Source of the DNA: Lautropia sp.
GTDB taxonomy: Bacteria; Pseudomonadota; Gammaproteobacteria; Burkholderiales; Burkholderiaceae_E
DNA: 39,410 nt
Assembly (NCBI GenBank): GCA_030532425.1
Contig: JAUNLD010000024.1
Coordinates: forward strand, 1 to 39,410
Reading direction: 5' to 3'
In this document: piece by piece, positions 8,614 through 16,645 of the stretch
Layout: every line of letters starts with the position of its first letter
Position numbering within the stretch: position 1 is the stretch's first letter
Notes under the pieces: model-generated
Seen by the model: the letters and a program-made list of their open reading frames with translations, nothing else
Database searches by the model: none
Told to the model about the DNA's origin: nothing
Made by a program: the position numbers and the translations under genes

Positions 8614-9566
8614 GCGGCGGGGGCTGGAAAGTGGGTGCGCCAGTGGTTGGCGATGTCAATGCGTCGGCATATCCAGACGTCATCGTGTTGCTGGATGTGA
8701 TCCAGAAAGCGTTGCAGGGCACGGATGCGGCCAGGCCGGCCCAACAGTCGGCAGTGCATGCCGATGCTCATCATTTTCGGGGCGTTGGCACCGGCTGGGT
8801 CGCCTTCGGCATGAAGGACGTCAAAGCTGTCTTTCATGTACTGGAAGAAGGGGTCGGCATGCGAATACCCCTGCGGCAGCGCAAAGCGCATGTCGTTGCA
8901 GTCGAGGGTGTAGGGCACGATCAGCTGCAGGGCATCGCTGCCGTCGCTGCGCCGCACCTTCATCCAGAAGGGCAGGTCGTCACCGTAGTAGTCGCTGTCA
9001 TAGGCAAAGCCGCCGTGATCGGCCACCAGCCGGTGGGTATTGGGACTGTCCCGGCCGGTGTACCAGCCTTGAGGTGCCTTGCCGGTCAGGTCGCGGATGA
9101 TGTCGATGGCTTCGTGCAGGTGGGCGCGCTCGATGTCTTCGGGAATGTTCTGGTAGTGAATCCACTTGAGGCCGTGGCAGGCAATCTCGTGGCCCAGCTC
9201 CTGGAACGCGGCCGTGACCTCGGGATGGCGTTGCAGGGCGGTGGCCACGCCGAACACCGTAAGCGGCAGCCTGCGTTGCTCGAATTCGCGCAGCAAGCGC
9301 CAGACACCCACGCGTGAGCCGTATTCGTAGATGCTCTCCATGCTCATGTGGCGGTCGGGATAGGCGGCCGGGCTGAACATTTCCGAGAGGAACTGTTCGC
9401 TGGCCTCATCGCCGTGCAGCACGCAGTTTTCGCCGCCCTCTTCGTAATTGAGGACGAACTGCACGGCGATGCGGGCGTTGCCGGGCCACTGGGGATGGGG
9501 CGGATTGCGACCGTAGCCGGTCAGGTCACGGGGATAGGGTTGGGTGGTGTCGAAGCAATGGTTCAT
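8610..9566 (-). CDS. puuE: Allantoinase PuuE (polysaccharide-deacetylase fold)
   Basis: This is a cofactor-type allantoinase of the carbohydrate esterase 4/NodB fold (318 residues), unrelated to the amidohydrolase-type AllB, which opens the allantoin ring to allantoate. Typical PuuE sequences are visible: YPRDLTGYGRNPPHPQWPG near the N-terminus, VQFVLNYEEGGENCVLHGD, EIACHGLKWIHYQ and GWYTGRDSPNTHRLV. The ATG at 9566 gives the normal family length. A TTG at 9599 would add 11 residues without a better ribosome site, so the start is uncertain. It lies between the racemase gene and allC, on the same strand, overlapping allC by four bases. Confidence 0.92.
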   Translation of the reverse strand: MNHCFDTTQPYPRDLTGYGRNPPHPQWPGNARIAVQFVLNYEEGGENCVLHGDEASEQFLSEMFSPAAYPDRHMSMESIYEYGSRVGVWRLLREFEQRRLPLTVFGVATALQRHPEVTAAFQELGHEIACHGLKWIHYQNIPEDIERAHLHEAIDIIRDLTGKAPQGWYTGRDSPNTHRLVADHGGFAYDSDYYGDDLPFWMKVRRSDGSDALQLIVPYTLDCNDMRFALPQGYSHADPFFQYMKDSFDVLHAEGDPAGANAPKMMSIGMHCRLLGRPGRIRALQRFLDHIQQHDDVWICRRIDIANHWRTHFPAPAA

Positions 9567-9611
9567 GGGGCGCCGGTAGGTGATGAAAGGAAAAGTCAAC
9601 GGAACAAGAGG

Positions 9612-10346
9612 TCAATCCAGCGTGAATCCCGACAGCACCCCGGTCATGGTCTTGGGCGGGGGATAGGCCAGCTCTCCCCGCTTGCTGGTGTGGGCCTTCA
9701 TGGCGAGCAGTGCTTCCATCATCGTGGTGGCAGCGGCCACGCCGTCGATGACGGGAACTCCCAGCGCCTCGCTGATGTTCCGGCACAGGTCGGCCATGCC
9801 GGCACAACCGAGAACGAGCACGTCGCAACCGTCCTCGTCGAGGGCACGCCGGCATTCTTCAAGTACGATCTCGTCGGCATTGACCTCATCGTCCTCAAGG
9901 GCCAGCACCGGCAGTTCGCAGGCGCGCACGTTGGCGCAGAAGCGTTTCATGCCGTAGATGTCGGCCAGGTGCCAGGCCTGACCGATGGTGCGGGACAGCG
10001 TCGTGACGACGGTGAAGCGCGTGCCCACCATGCTGGCAGCGTGCATGGCGGCTTCCGCAATGCCCAGGACAGGGCCGTGCGCCAGTTCGCGTGCTGCCTT
10101 CAGTCCGGGATCGCCAAAGCAGGCGATGATGTAGCCGTCGACACCATCGCGCTCGCCGGCACCGATTTCCAGCAGCAGGCCCGGCACGGCCAGTGCCTCG
10201 TCGTAATGGCTTTCGATGGAGACTGGCCCCATCGCAGGGCTGACCGCCTCGATCCGCGTCCCCGGACGCGCGACGGCACGGGCACAGGCCCCAATCTTTT
10301 CGGTCATGCTGCGGGTGGTGTTGGGGTTGATGATTCGGATGTGCAT
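9612..10346 (-). CDS. hpxA: Allantoin/hydantoin racemase of the Asp/Glu racemase superfamily (HpxA-like)
   Basis: This is a cofactor-independent racemase (244 residues) of the Asp/Glu/hydantoin family. In an allantoin operon the expected job, as described for Klebsiella HpxA, is to interconvert R- and S-allantoin so that both enantiomers reach the stereospecific allantoinase. The protein starts MHIRIINPNTTRSMTEKIGA, a family hallmark. The two catalytic cysteines are visible as Cys76 in YIIACFGDPG and Cys181 in VLGCAGMADLC. The ATG at 10346 lies two bases after the permease stop; an upstream in-frame reading would run inside the permease gene. A true hydantoin racemase is the alternative. Confidence 0.87.
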   Translation of the reverse strand: MHIRIINPNTTRSMTEKIGACARAVARPGTRIEAVSPAMGPVSIESHYDEALAVPGLLLEIGAGERDGVDGYIIACFGDPGLKAARELAHGPVLGIAEAAMHAASMVGTRFTVVTTLSRTIGQAWHLADIYGMKRFCANVRACELPVLALEDDEVNADEIVLEECRRALDEDGCDVLVLGCAGMADLCRNISEALGVPVIDGVAAATTMMEALLAMKAHTSKRGELAYPPPKTMTGVLSGFTLD

Positions 10347-10348
10347 GT

Positions 10349-11833
10349 TCAGGCCTTGCGGCGGTTGAGTGCGGTATAGATCAGAAAGCCCAGTGCGGTG
10401 CCGATGAACCAGGCATAGTTGGAGGCCGGGCGCCAGGCAGGAATGATGACGCACAGCATCGGTACCACGGCTGCCGGCACCATGGCGCCGATGGCGCGTG
10501 GGTTGTAGCCGTTGCGATACCAGTAGGTGCCGTCAGGTTTCATCGAATAGAGATCATCGACGACGACCTTCTGCCTGCGTACGACGTAGTAGTCGGCGAT
10601 CAGAATGCCGAACAGAGGGCCGATGAACGAGCCCAGCACATCGAGGGTGTAGTGGATGACCTGCGGGTTGTTGTAGAGGTTCCAGGGGGTGATGAAGACC
10701 GAGCCGATGGCTGCGATCATGCCGCCGGTGCGCCAGCTGATGTGTTGCGGGGCGACGTTGCTGAAATCGAAGGCCGGCGAGACGAAGTTGGCAACGATGT
10801 TGATGCCGATGGTGGCCACCATGAAGGTCAGGGCGCCCAGAACGACCGCCACGGTGGAGTCGATCTTGCCCACGGTGTGCACCGGGTCGGTGATGAGTTC
10901 ACCAAATACGGGCAGCGTGGCGGCGGTGGTGATGACGGTGAGCAGCGAGAAGAATATGAAGTTGATCGGCAGTCCCCAGAAATTGCCTTTTCTGACGGCG
11001 TCGAAATTCTCGCAGTATCGGGAAAAGTCACCGAAGTTCAGCATCGGGCCACTGAAGTAGCTGACGACCAGGGCGATGGCGGAGAGCATGACGGGGAGGG
11101 CGTCCCAGCCTTCGAACCTGATGCCGCCAAGATTCATGTCGATGTTGTCCCAGCCTGCCTTCCAGATCAGCCAGACACAGAGGATGACCATGGCCACATA
11201 GACCGCGGGGCCGGCCCAGTCGATGAAGCGGCGGATGGCTTCCATGCCGTGCCAGAACACCAGTGCCTGCAGCACCCACATCACCATGAAGGCCACCCAG
11301 CCCAGCGCCGACAGCCCCAGCCAGCCGTGCTGGGTGACGTCGGCATAGGGCATCAGTCCTGGAAAGAAGTGCAGTGTCAGGATCAGGAACGAGGCGGAGG
11401 CCAGATAGGTCTGGATGCCGTACCAGGCGACGGCGATCAGGCCGCGGATGATGGCCGGGATGTTGGCGCCGAGCACGCCGAAAGAGGCGCGGCAGATGAC
11501 GGGATACGGAACGCTGGTGACCTGACTGGGTTTGGCGACCAGATTGCAGAAGAACTGCACGATGCAGATGCCGATGATCAGGGCGATGAAAACCTGCCAG
11601 CTCGACAGGCCCAGCGCAAACAGGCTGCCGGCGGTGATGTAGCCTCCCACGCTGTGTACGTCCGACATCCAGAAGGCGAAGATGTCGTACTGTTTCCAGG
11701 TCTGGCGCTTGAGTGGGGCCAGGTCCTCGTTGGTGAGCAGGGGGGCGTAGTCGGGTTTGATCTGCGCGTTGTCGTGATGGGGCCCGGCTGCATGGGTCTG
11801 CGTGCCGTCGGCCGAAGCGGCTTGGGTGTTCAA
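10349..11833 (-). CDS. NCS1-family nucleobase/allantoin permease
   Basis: This is an inner-membrane transporter (494 residues) of the nucleobase:cation symporter-1 family, with about twelve membrane segments; it is first in the operon and probably imports allantoin or a related ureide. Family signatures include FWMSDVHSVGGYITAGSLFA in the first helix, PVICRASFGVLGANIPAIIR, and FSGPMLNFGDFSRYCENF. The start codon is TTG at 11831-11833, supported by a strong GGAGGAG ribosome site just upstream on the minus strand. The racemase gene begins two bases after its stop. The substrate is inferred from the downstream enzymes. Confidence 0.92.
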   Translation of the reverse strand: MNTQAASADGTQTHAAGPHHDNAQIKPDYAPLLTNEDLAPLKRQTWKQYDIFAFWMSDVHSVGGYITAGSLFALGLSSWQVFIALIIGICIVQFFCNLVAKPSQVTSVPYPVICRASFGVLGANIPAIIRGLIAVAWYGIQTYLASASFLILTLHFFPGLMPYADVTQHGWLGLSALGWVAFMVMWVLQALVFWHGMEAIRRFIDWAGPAVYVAMVILCVWLIWKAGWDNIDMNLGGIRFEGWDALPVMLSAIALVVSYFSGPMLNFGDFSRYCENFDAVRKGNFWGLPINFIFFSLLTVITTAATLPVFGELITDPVHTVGKIDSTVAVVLGALTFMVATIGINIVANFVSPAFDFSNVAPQHISWRTGGMIAAIGSVFITPWNLYNNPQVIHYTLDVLGSFIGPLFGILIADYYVVRRQKVVVDDLYSMKPDGTYWYRNGYNPRAIGAMVPAAVVPMLCVIIPAWRPASNYAWFIGTALGFLIYTALNRRKA

Positions 11834-12001
11834 GATGTCTCCTCCTGCCGGATGTCTGCCTGCGCCAGAGGGGCTGGGCTGCCGGGCAGCGCCGGGTTTG
11901 TTTTCCCCTCATTCTGCGGGACAGATGATGAGGTGCTGATACGGGATTTCCCCGGCCCGTGGGAGGAGGTGGATTCAACGCATAATCGAGAGCTTCGGCG
12001 C

Positions 12002-12814
12002 TCAGGCCGGGACGCCGACGATGACGCTGCTGGCCTTGAACAGGGCGGTGGCCTGCTGGCCTTCCTTCAGGGCCAGACGGGTGGCGCTTTCATGGGTGAT
12101 GATGGCGGCCACCGAGGCGCCCCCGGCCAGCTCGATCACGACTTCGGTGTTGACCGCACCGGGCTGAAGCCGGGAGATGGTACCGCTCAGGCGGTTGCGG
12201 GCCGAGAAGCGGGCGCCTGTGTCATCGGTCAGGATGATGACGTTCGAGGCCTTGACCAGTGCAAAGGCTTCGCTGCCCTGCTGCAGGCCGAGGTTGGCGG
12301 CGCTTTCGCTGGTGATGGTGGCGACGATTGTCTGGCCTCCGGTGATGTCCAGTTCGATTTCGTCGTTGATGGCGCCTTGCCTGATGCTGCTGACCTTGCC
12401 CAGGAAGTGGTTGCGGGCGCTGGTTTTCATGCTCATTCTCCGAATCAGCAGGTAGTCGTCAGTGATGCCGTCGGCCTGCGCGCGCAGTTGCCCGACGAAG
12501 CGCTGATGCTCGCGTTCGATGGTGCGGAAGTTCTCGATGAGTTGTCGGCCACGGGCGGTGAGACGCGTGCCGCCTCCGCCCTTGCCACCCGTCAGACGTT
12601 CCACCAGGGGCTGTCCGGCCAGGTTGTTCATGGCGTCGATGGCATCCCAGGCGGCCTTGTAGCTGAGGCCGACCGCACGTGCCGCCCTGGTGATCGAACC
12701 CTGTTCGGCAATGGCGGCCAGCAGGTTGATGCGGCTGGTGCCACCGAGGTTGGCACCAGCCACCGTCATCCAGATGGAACCCTGCAATTCTATGGTGCCG
12801 GGGGTATCGCTCAT
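12002..12814 (-). CDS. modE: Molybdate-responsive transcriptional regulator ModE
   Basis: This is a dimeric molybdate sensor and repressor/activator (270 residues) that controls molybdate uptake and molybdoenzyme genes. The N-terminal winged helix has LLAAIAEQGSITRAARAVGL followed by SYKAAWDAIDAMNNLAGQPL. Two tandem Mop/TOBE molybdate-binding repeats follow: SARNHFLGKVSSIRQGAIND and ARNRLSGTISRLQPGAVNTE. The ATG at 12814 puts the helix-turn-helix at the usual distance from the N-terminus; the frame stays open far upstream without homology. A matching ModE operator lies before modA at 16278-16303. Confidence 0.96.
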   Translation of the reverse strand: MSDTPGTIELQGSIWMTVAGANLGGTSRINLLAAIAEQGSITRAARAVGLSYKAAWDAIDAMNNLAGQPLVERLTGGKGGGGTRLTARGRQLIENFRTIEREHQRFVGQLRAQADGITDDYLLIRRMSMKTSARNHFLGKVSSIRQGAINDEIELDITGGQTIVATITSESAANLGLQQGSEAFALVKASNVIILTDDTGARFSARNRLSGTISRLQPGAVNTEVVIELAGGASVAAIITHESATRLALKEGQQATALFKASSVIVGVPA

Positions 12815-13056
12815 GGTGTCATTCCCGCGCGGATGATGGGTACACATGTCTGCCTGGTCTTCAATGTGGCCAGAGGGCGCTTCGGGTCTCGAAGGCGCTG
12901 CTGGCTGATGCGCCAATGGTAGTGGATGTGCGGCAGTCGGCGTGGTGGAAAGCAGTACGGGCGATCCGAGGATGCGGGTGCCGCGCAGGACTGCAGGGGG
13001 CCGCCACGGCCGGTGTGTGCGCGGGTGGGGCTGGCGGTTTTTCGGGGCGTGCCGGT

Positions 13057-13677
13057 TCAGATCAGCAGCTGGCCTTCCAGTTGCAGCAGAAAGGATTTGG
13101 CGCTCAGGCCGCCGGCAAAACCGGTGAGGTTGCCGTTGGTGCCGATGACGCGGTGGCAGGGGATGATGATGGCGATGGGGTTGCGGCCGTTGGCCGCACC
13201 CACGGCACGGGTGGCGGTGGGTCTGCCGATGTGCCGGGCCAGCTCGGCATAGCTCCAGGTGTGGCCGAAGGGAATGTGCCGCAGCGCCTGCCATACCTGT
13301 TGCTGGAAGGTGGTGCCGTGCGGGGCCAGGGGCAGATCGAAGTGCTGGCGCCGACCGGCAAAATACTCGTCGAGCTGCTGCGCGGCCTGCCACAGCACGC
13401 GGGCGGCGGGGCTTGAGGTGAGGACGTTGCCGTCGTCGTCAGGCGATCCGGCCAGCTGCGCCAGATCGACCTGCTGCCAGTGCGATGCGGGCGCGATGGC
13501 ATGGCGGCTTTCGGGGAACTCCACCACCCGCAAGCCGGCATCGCTGGTGGCCAGCAGCAACAGCCCGACGGGGCTGCCGATGTAGGTGTAGAAGACTGGG
13601 GCGTTGGCGTCGGGCCGGGTACGGGCGTCGGGCGAGTCGGCCGGAACAGTGGATACAGTCGTGTTCATGCTCATCAT
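13057..13677 (-). CDS. ogt: Methylated-DNA--protein-cysteine methyltransferase
   Basis: This is a suicide DNA-repair enzyme (206 residues) that transfers the methyl group of O6-methylguanine to its own cysteine. The active-site motif IPCHRVIG is present after AVGAANGRNPIAI, and the recognition helix region reads WSYAELARHIGRPTATRAVG. The ATG at 13677 overlaps the TGA stop of the upstream Ada/AlkA remnant as ATGATGA, so it was once translationally coupled to that gene; the ATG at 13668 is an alternative. No good ribosome site is seen, so loss of the upstream gene may have lowered its expression. Confidence 0.93.
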   Translation of the reverse strand: MMSMNTTVSTVPADSPDARTRPDANAPVFYTYIGSPVGLLLLATSDAGLRVVEFPESRHAIAPASHWQQVDLAQLAGSPDDDGNVLTSSPAARVLWQAAQQLDEYFAGRRQHFDLPLAPHGTTFQQQVWQALRHIPFGHTWSYAELARHIGRPTATRAVGAANGRNPIAIIIPCHRVIGTNGNLTGFAGGLSAKSFLLQLEGQLLI

Positions 13678-13846
13678 GATGCCATGTGCCAGAGCTGGAT
13701 GACGGTGTAGGCCCGCCAGGGGCGCCAGGGTTTGGCCGGTTCCGCAGCTGCCTTTCGGTGAGGGGGGCGGCTGGACGGACCGGACGACAATGGATGCCTG
13801 TGGTGCACACGCCGGTGAAGAATACGCCGTCAAAGCGAGCATCCCG
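13674..13846 (-). pseudogene. Relic of an Ada/AlkA fusion gene (Ada N-terminus joined to AlkA C-terminus by internal deletion)
   Basis: The minus strand encodes, in one frame at about 13846-13770, RDARFDGVFFTGVCTTGIHC, which is the conserved start of the Ada zinc-binding (methylphosphotriester) domain. In another frame, 13733-13674 encodes KPWRPWRAYTVIQLWHMAS and a stop, the typical C-terminus of AlkA 3-methyladenine glycosylase. An intact Ada/AlkA fusion is around 450-500 residues, so nearly all of the middle is deleted, the frames no longer agree, and the start codon region is missing. In many Burkholderiales the intact gene stands directly before ogt, as this relic does. Confidence 0.85.
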
Positions 13847-14561
13847 GTGTCGGGGCGGGTGCAGGGGTATTGTGGGTGACGCGGCCCGCAGCCAGCTGCA
13901 CGACGTGTTCGCCCAGCACGGTGGCGTCTTCGGGGTCGTGGGTGATGAGGATCATCGGCACGTCCAGGCGTTGTTGCAGTGCGAGCAGTGCCTGCCGCAT
14001 GCGCTGGCGCAGGTGAGGGTCCAGGGCGGAGAAGGGTTCGTCCAGCAGCAGGGCACGGGGTTCGCTGACGACTGCGCGGGCCAGGGCGGTGCGCTGGCGC
14101 TGCCCGCCGGAAAGCTCCGCCGGATACTGGTCGGCCAGGTTTTTCAGCTGAAAGATGTCCAGCCAGTGGTCGACACGCGCGTCGTGGTGCCGGCGGCGTG
14201 GGTTGAACCAGCTACGCACGAGCGGGAAGCCGATGTTCTGGCGTACCGTCAGGTGCGGAAACAGGGCGTAGTCCTGAAACAGGAAGCCCATGTGGCGGGC
14301 CTGGGGTGGCAGGAAGATGTTCTGTTTGGCATCGAACAAAGTTTCGCCGTTCAGCCGGATGTGGCCTTCATCGGGGCGCAGCAGGCCGGCGATGGCTTGC
14401 AGGGCGAGGCTCTTGCCGGCGCCCGAGGGGCCGACGATGACGATGCGCCGGGCTTCGGATTGCAGCCGCACGTCCAGCTCGAAGGTGCTGCCCGGGTGCC
14501 GGCCGCCCCGATGCTGTCGGTGGGGGCCGACGGTCTTGCGGATGTGCAGATCCAGTGTCAT
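13830..14561 (-). CDS. modC: Molybdate ABC transporter ATP-binding protein ModC (short form)
   Basis: This is the ATPase of the molybdate importer (243 residues). It has the Walker A motif IVGPSGAGKSLALQAIAGL, the Q-loop FLFQDYALFPHL, the signature ELSGGQRQRTALARAV, the Walker B motif ALLLDEPFSALDP and the switch histidine in ILITHDPED. It lacks the C-terminal Mop/TOBE molybdate domain of classical ModC, like other short sulfate/molybdate ATPases. The ATG at 14561 is the best-fitting start, with an in-frame ATG six codons upstream. The final residues and the stop codon lie within the Ada relic sequence, so the natural C-terminus may have been altered. It follows modB on the same strand. Confidence 0.92.
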   Translation of the reverse strand: MTLDLHIRKTVGPHRQHRGGRHPGSTFELDVRLQSEARRIVIVGPSGAGKSLALQAIAGLLRPDEGHIRLNGETLFDAKQNIFLPPQARHMGFLFQDYALFPHLTVRQNIGFPLVRSWFNPRRRHHDARVDHWLDIFQLKNLADQYPAELSGGQRQRTALARAVVSEPRALLLDEPFSALDPHLRQRMRQALLALQQRLDVPMILITHDPEDATVLGEHVVQLAAGRVTHNTPAPAPTPGCSL

Positions 14562-14626
14562 GGGGTGGGGGCAAACCATGCGTGCGTGCTCATGTCGAAC
14601 TGATGGGAAGGGCGGGGCGCAGGTTT

Positions 14627-15298
14627 TCATTTGCGGCCGACGTGCCCCGGCGCCAGGCGGCCGGCCCCCAGCAGTACGGCGATGCAGACGCAGGAGGTGA
14701 TGAGCACGAGGAAGTGGGCGGTGTCGTCCTGGCCGGCCTGCACGGCCTCGTAGATGGCGATCGACAGCGTCTGGGTCTTGCCGGGAATGCTGCCGGCCAC
14801 CATCAGGGTGGCACCGAATTCGCCCAGCGCGCGCGCAAAGCCCAGCAACAGGCCGGCCAGGATGCCGCGCCAGGCCAGGGGGAGCGTGATGCGGAAGAAC
14901 ACGGCGGCTTCCGACAGGCCCAGCACGCGCGCGGCCTGCTCCAGCTGACCGTCGACCGCCTCGAAGGCTGCCCGGGCCGGTTTGAAGACCAGCGGGAAGG
15001 CCACGATCGAGGCGGCGATGACGGCGCCCTGCCAGGAGAAGATCAGGTTGATGCCGAAGGTCTCGTGCAGCCACCCGCCCAGCCAGCCCCGGCGGCCGAT
15101 GACGACCAGCAGGTAATAACCGAGCACGGTGGGCGGCAGCACCATCGGCAGCGTCAGCACGGTGTCGAGCAGCTCACGGCCCGGGAAGCGTTTGCGGGCC
15201 AGCAGCCAGCCGACGGCCACGCCCAGCACCAGGTCGATGGCGGTGGCACAGCCGGCGACTTTCAGGGAGAGGGCCAGCGCGGTCCAGGCAGCGTCCAT
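14627..15298 (-). CDS. modB: Molybdate ABC transporter permease ModB
   Basis: This is the inner-membrane channel subunit (223 residues) of the molybdate importer, with about five membrane helices. The family permease sequence LPMVLPPTVLGYYLLVVIGR is present, and the cytoplasmic EAA loop that contacts ModC reads FRITLPLAWRGILAGLLLGF followed by ARALGEFGATLMVAGSIPGK, diagnostic of ModB. It lies between modA and modC on the minus strand, 122 bases after modA. Confidence 0.96.
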   Translation of the reverse strand: MDAAWTALALSLKVAGCATAIDLVLGVAVGWLLARKRFPGRELLDTVLTLPMVLPPTVLGYYLLVVIGRRGWLGGWLHETFGINLIFSWQGAVIAASIVAFPLVFKPARAAFEAVDGQLEQAARVLGLSEAAVFFRITLPLAWRGILAGLLLGFARALGEFGATLMVAGSIPGKTQTLSIAIYEAVQAGQDDTAHFLVLITSCVCIAVLLGAGRLAPGHVGRK

Positions 15299-15420
15299 CA
15301 GTCAGTGGCAGGTGTCAGAGGATGGAAAAGGAGGAGGGCAAGACGGGTGCCCTCGTGCTGCCCATGAGCGGTACAGGTTGGGGCACTGGGTGTTTCCGGT
15401 CAGCATCATGGATGGCAGGC

Positions 15421-16176
15421 TCAGGGCTTGGCAAAGCCGTAGCGGGCCAGCACGGCCTGACCGGCATCGGAGTGCAGGTAGTTGATGAAGCGTCTGGCTT
15501 CGGCGGTGTTGGACGTCTCGGCGGTGTAGGCGATCGGGTAGAGGATTGGGCTTTGCGTGGCCACGTCGAAGGCGATTTTCACCTTGTCCCTGGCCACCCT
15601 GGCATCGGTGCCATAGACGAAACCGGCATCCACCTCGCCCCGTGCCACGTAGTCGAGCGACTGGCGCACGTTCTGGGAGTGGATGATCTTGGGCGAGACG
15701 GTATCCCACTGGCCACCGGCCTGCATGGCTTCCTTTGCGTAGTTGCCGGCCGGTGTGGTGGCGGGGTTGCCCAGCGCCACCTTCTGCACATAGGCCTTGC
15801 CGAGATCGTCCAGTGCCTTCAGCGACAGGGTGCTGTGGGCGGGCACGATCAGCACGAGCGTGTTGCGGGCGAAGTTCTCGCGGGCATGCGGCCTGACCAG
15901 CCCCTGTTTTTCTGCCCTGTCCATCGTGGGCTGGTCGGCCGAGGCGAAGACGTCGACCGGGGCGCCCTTGGCCATCTGGGCCAGCAGCGCGCCCGAGGCG
16001 CCGAAGTTCAGGTGGACCCTGGCATCGGGGTACTGCTTTTCGTAGGCCTGGGCGATGTCCTTGAAGGCATTGGTCAGGCTGGCAGCAGCCGATACGGTCA
16101 GCTCGTCGGCCAGGGCGTTCTGGGCGAAGGTGCCCAGCAGCAGGGCGGCAAACAGGGGCGCGCGAACGGATTTCAC
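15421..16176 (-). CDS. modA: Molybdate-binding periplasmic protein ModA
   Basis: This is the periplasmic molybdate/tungstate-binding protein (251 residues) of the ModABC importer. The N-terminus is a cleavable signal peptide (KSVRAPLFAALLLGTFAQNA, cut before DELTVSAA). Family motifs include SAAASLTNAFKDIAQAYEK, LNFGASGALLAQMAKGAPVD and VFASADQPTMDRAE. The start is most likely GTG at 16174-16176, because AAGGAGAT lies seven to eight bases upstream. In-frame ATG codons further upstream would place a long extension before the signal peptide. A ModE operator lies about 100 bases upstream of the start. Confidence 0.95.
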   Translation of the reverse strand: MKSVRAPLFAALLLGTFAQNALADELTVSAAASLTNAFKDIAQAYEKQYPDARVHLNFGASGALLAQMAKGAPVDVFASADQPTMDRAEKQGLVRPHARENFARNTLVLIVPAHSTLSLKALDDLGKAYVQKVALGNPATTPAGNYAKEAMQAGGQWDTVSPKIIHSQNVRQSLDYVARGEVDAGFVYGTDARVARDKVKIAFDVATQSPILYPIAYTAETSNTAEARRFINYLHSDAGQAVLARYGFAKP

Positions 16177-16277
16177 GAAGCAGATCTCCTTGAGGCGGAG
16201 GAGGTGGGCCGGCATGCGTGGCAGCGGCATGGCCGGGATCGACGCCTGCGTCGGGCTGGGCATCGAAAGAGGTTCCT

Positions 16278-16303
16278 TCGAAATATACCTGCTTATATAA
16301 CGT
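16278..16303 (-). promoter_or_regulatory. ModE operator upstream of modABC
   Basis: The sequence TCGAAATATA CCTGCT TATATAACGT matches the published ModE target, in which ATATA and TATATAACG half sites flank a six-base spacer. It lies about 100 bases before the modA start, and modE is encoded in the same neighbourhood. The expected effect is repression of molybdate uptake when molybdate is plentiful. Confidence 0.85.
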
Positions 16304-16556
16304 GTTGTCCTGTGCCTTTGTGAGTAATGGTGGCGAGCGGTGAGCCTGGCCGACACGGTGAGGCTGCCGGGCCCGCCGGTTGGGGGGGCAGGGGAAAGCC
16401 GGGGCTTGTCGGAAAGCTTGTCAGGGGGCGGTGGGGTGAGGGCTGGAGATCCTGGGGGGCAGTGTCTGTCTGGCAGCCGGTCTGTCGGCAATGGCCTTCG
16501 GGAGGGTGGTGCTTGACCCGTGCCTTGATTGAAGCAATATTGGAAACGATGGATTT

Positions 16557-16585
16557 CCGATCATTGCCTTTATTTTAATGATCGG
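16557..16585. promoter_or_regulatory. Perfect inverted repeat before pirin, candidate operator
   Basis: CCGATCATT at 16557-16565 is repeated inverted as AATGATCGG at 16577-16585, with an 11-base AT-rich spacer. It lies about 60 bases before the pirin start, in promoter position and right next to a TATAAG hexamer at 16590-16595. This suits a dimeric regulator such as a LysR-type protein. No T-run follows, so a terminator is less likely. Confidence 0.5.
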
Positions 16586-16645
16586 CCGCTATAAGATGCC
16601 CCATCTCCTCATTTTTCCCGGACAGGGTCCGGAAGGAACGACACC

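Noticed and set aside
10652-12922. 756-codon open frame on the plus strand
   Set aside because: It mirrors the NCS1 permease and modE; the translation is low-complexity Gly/Asp/His-rich with no family match.
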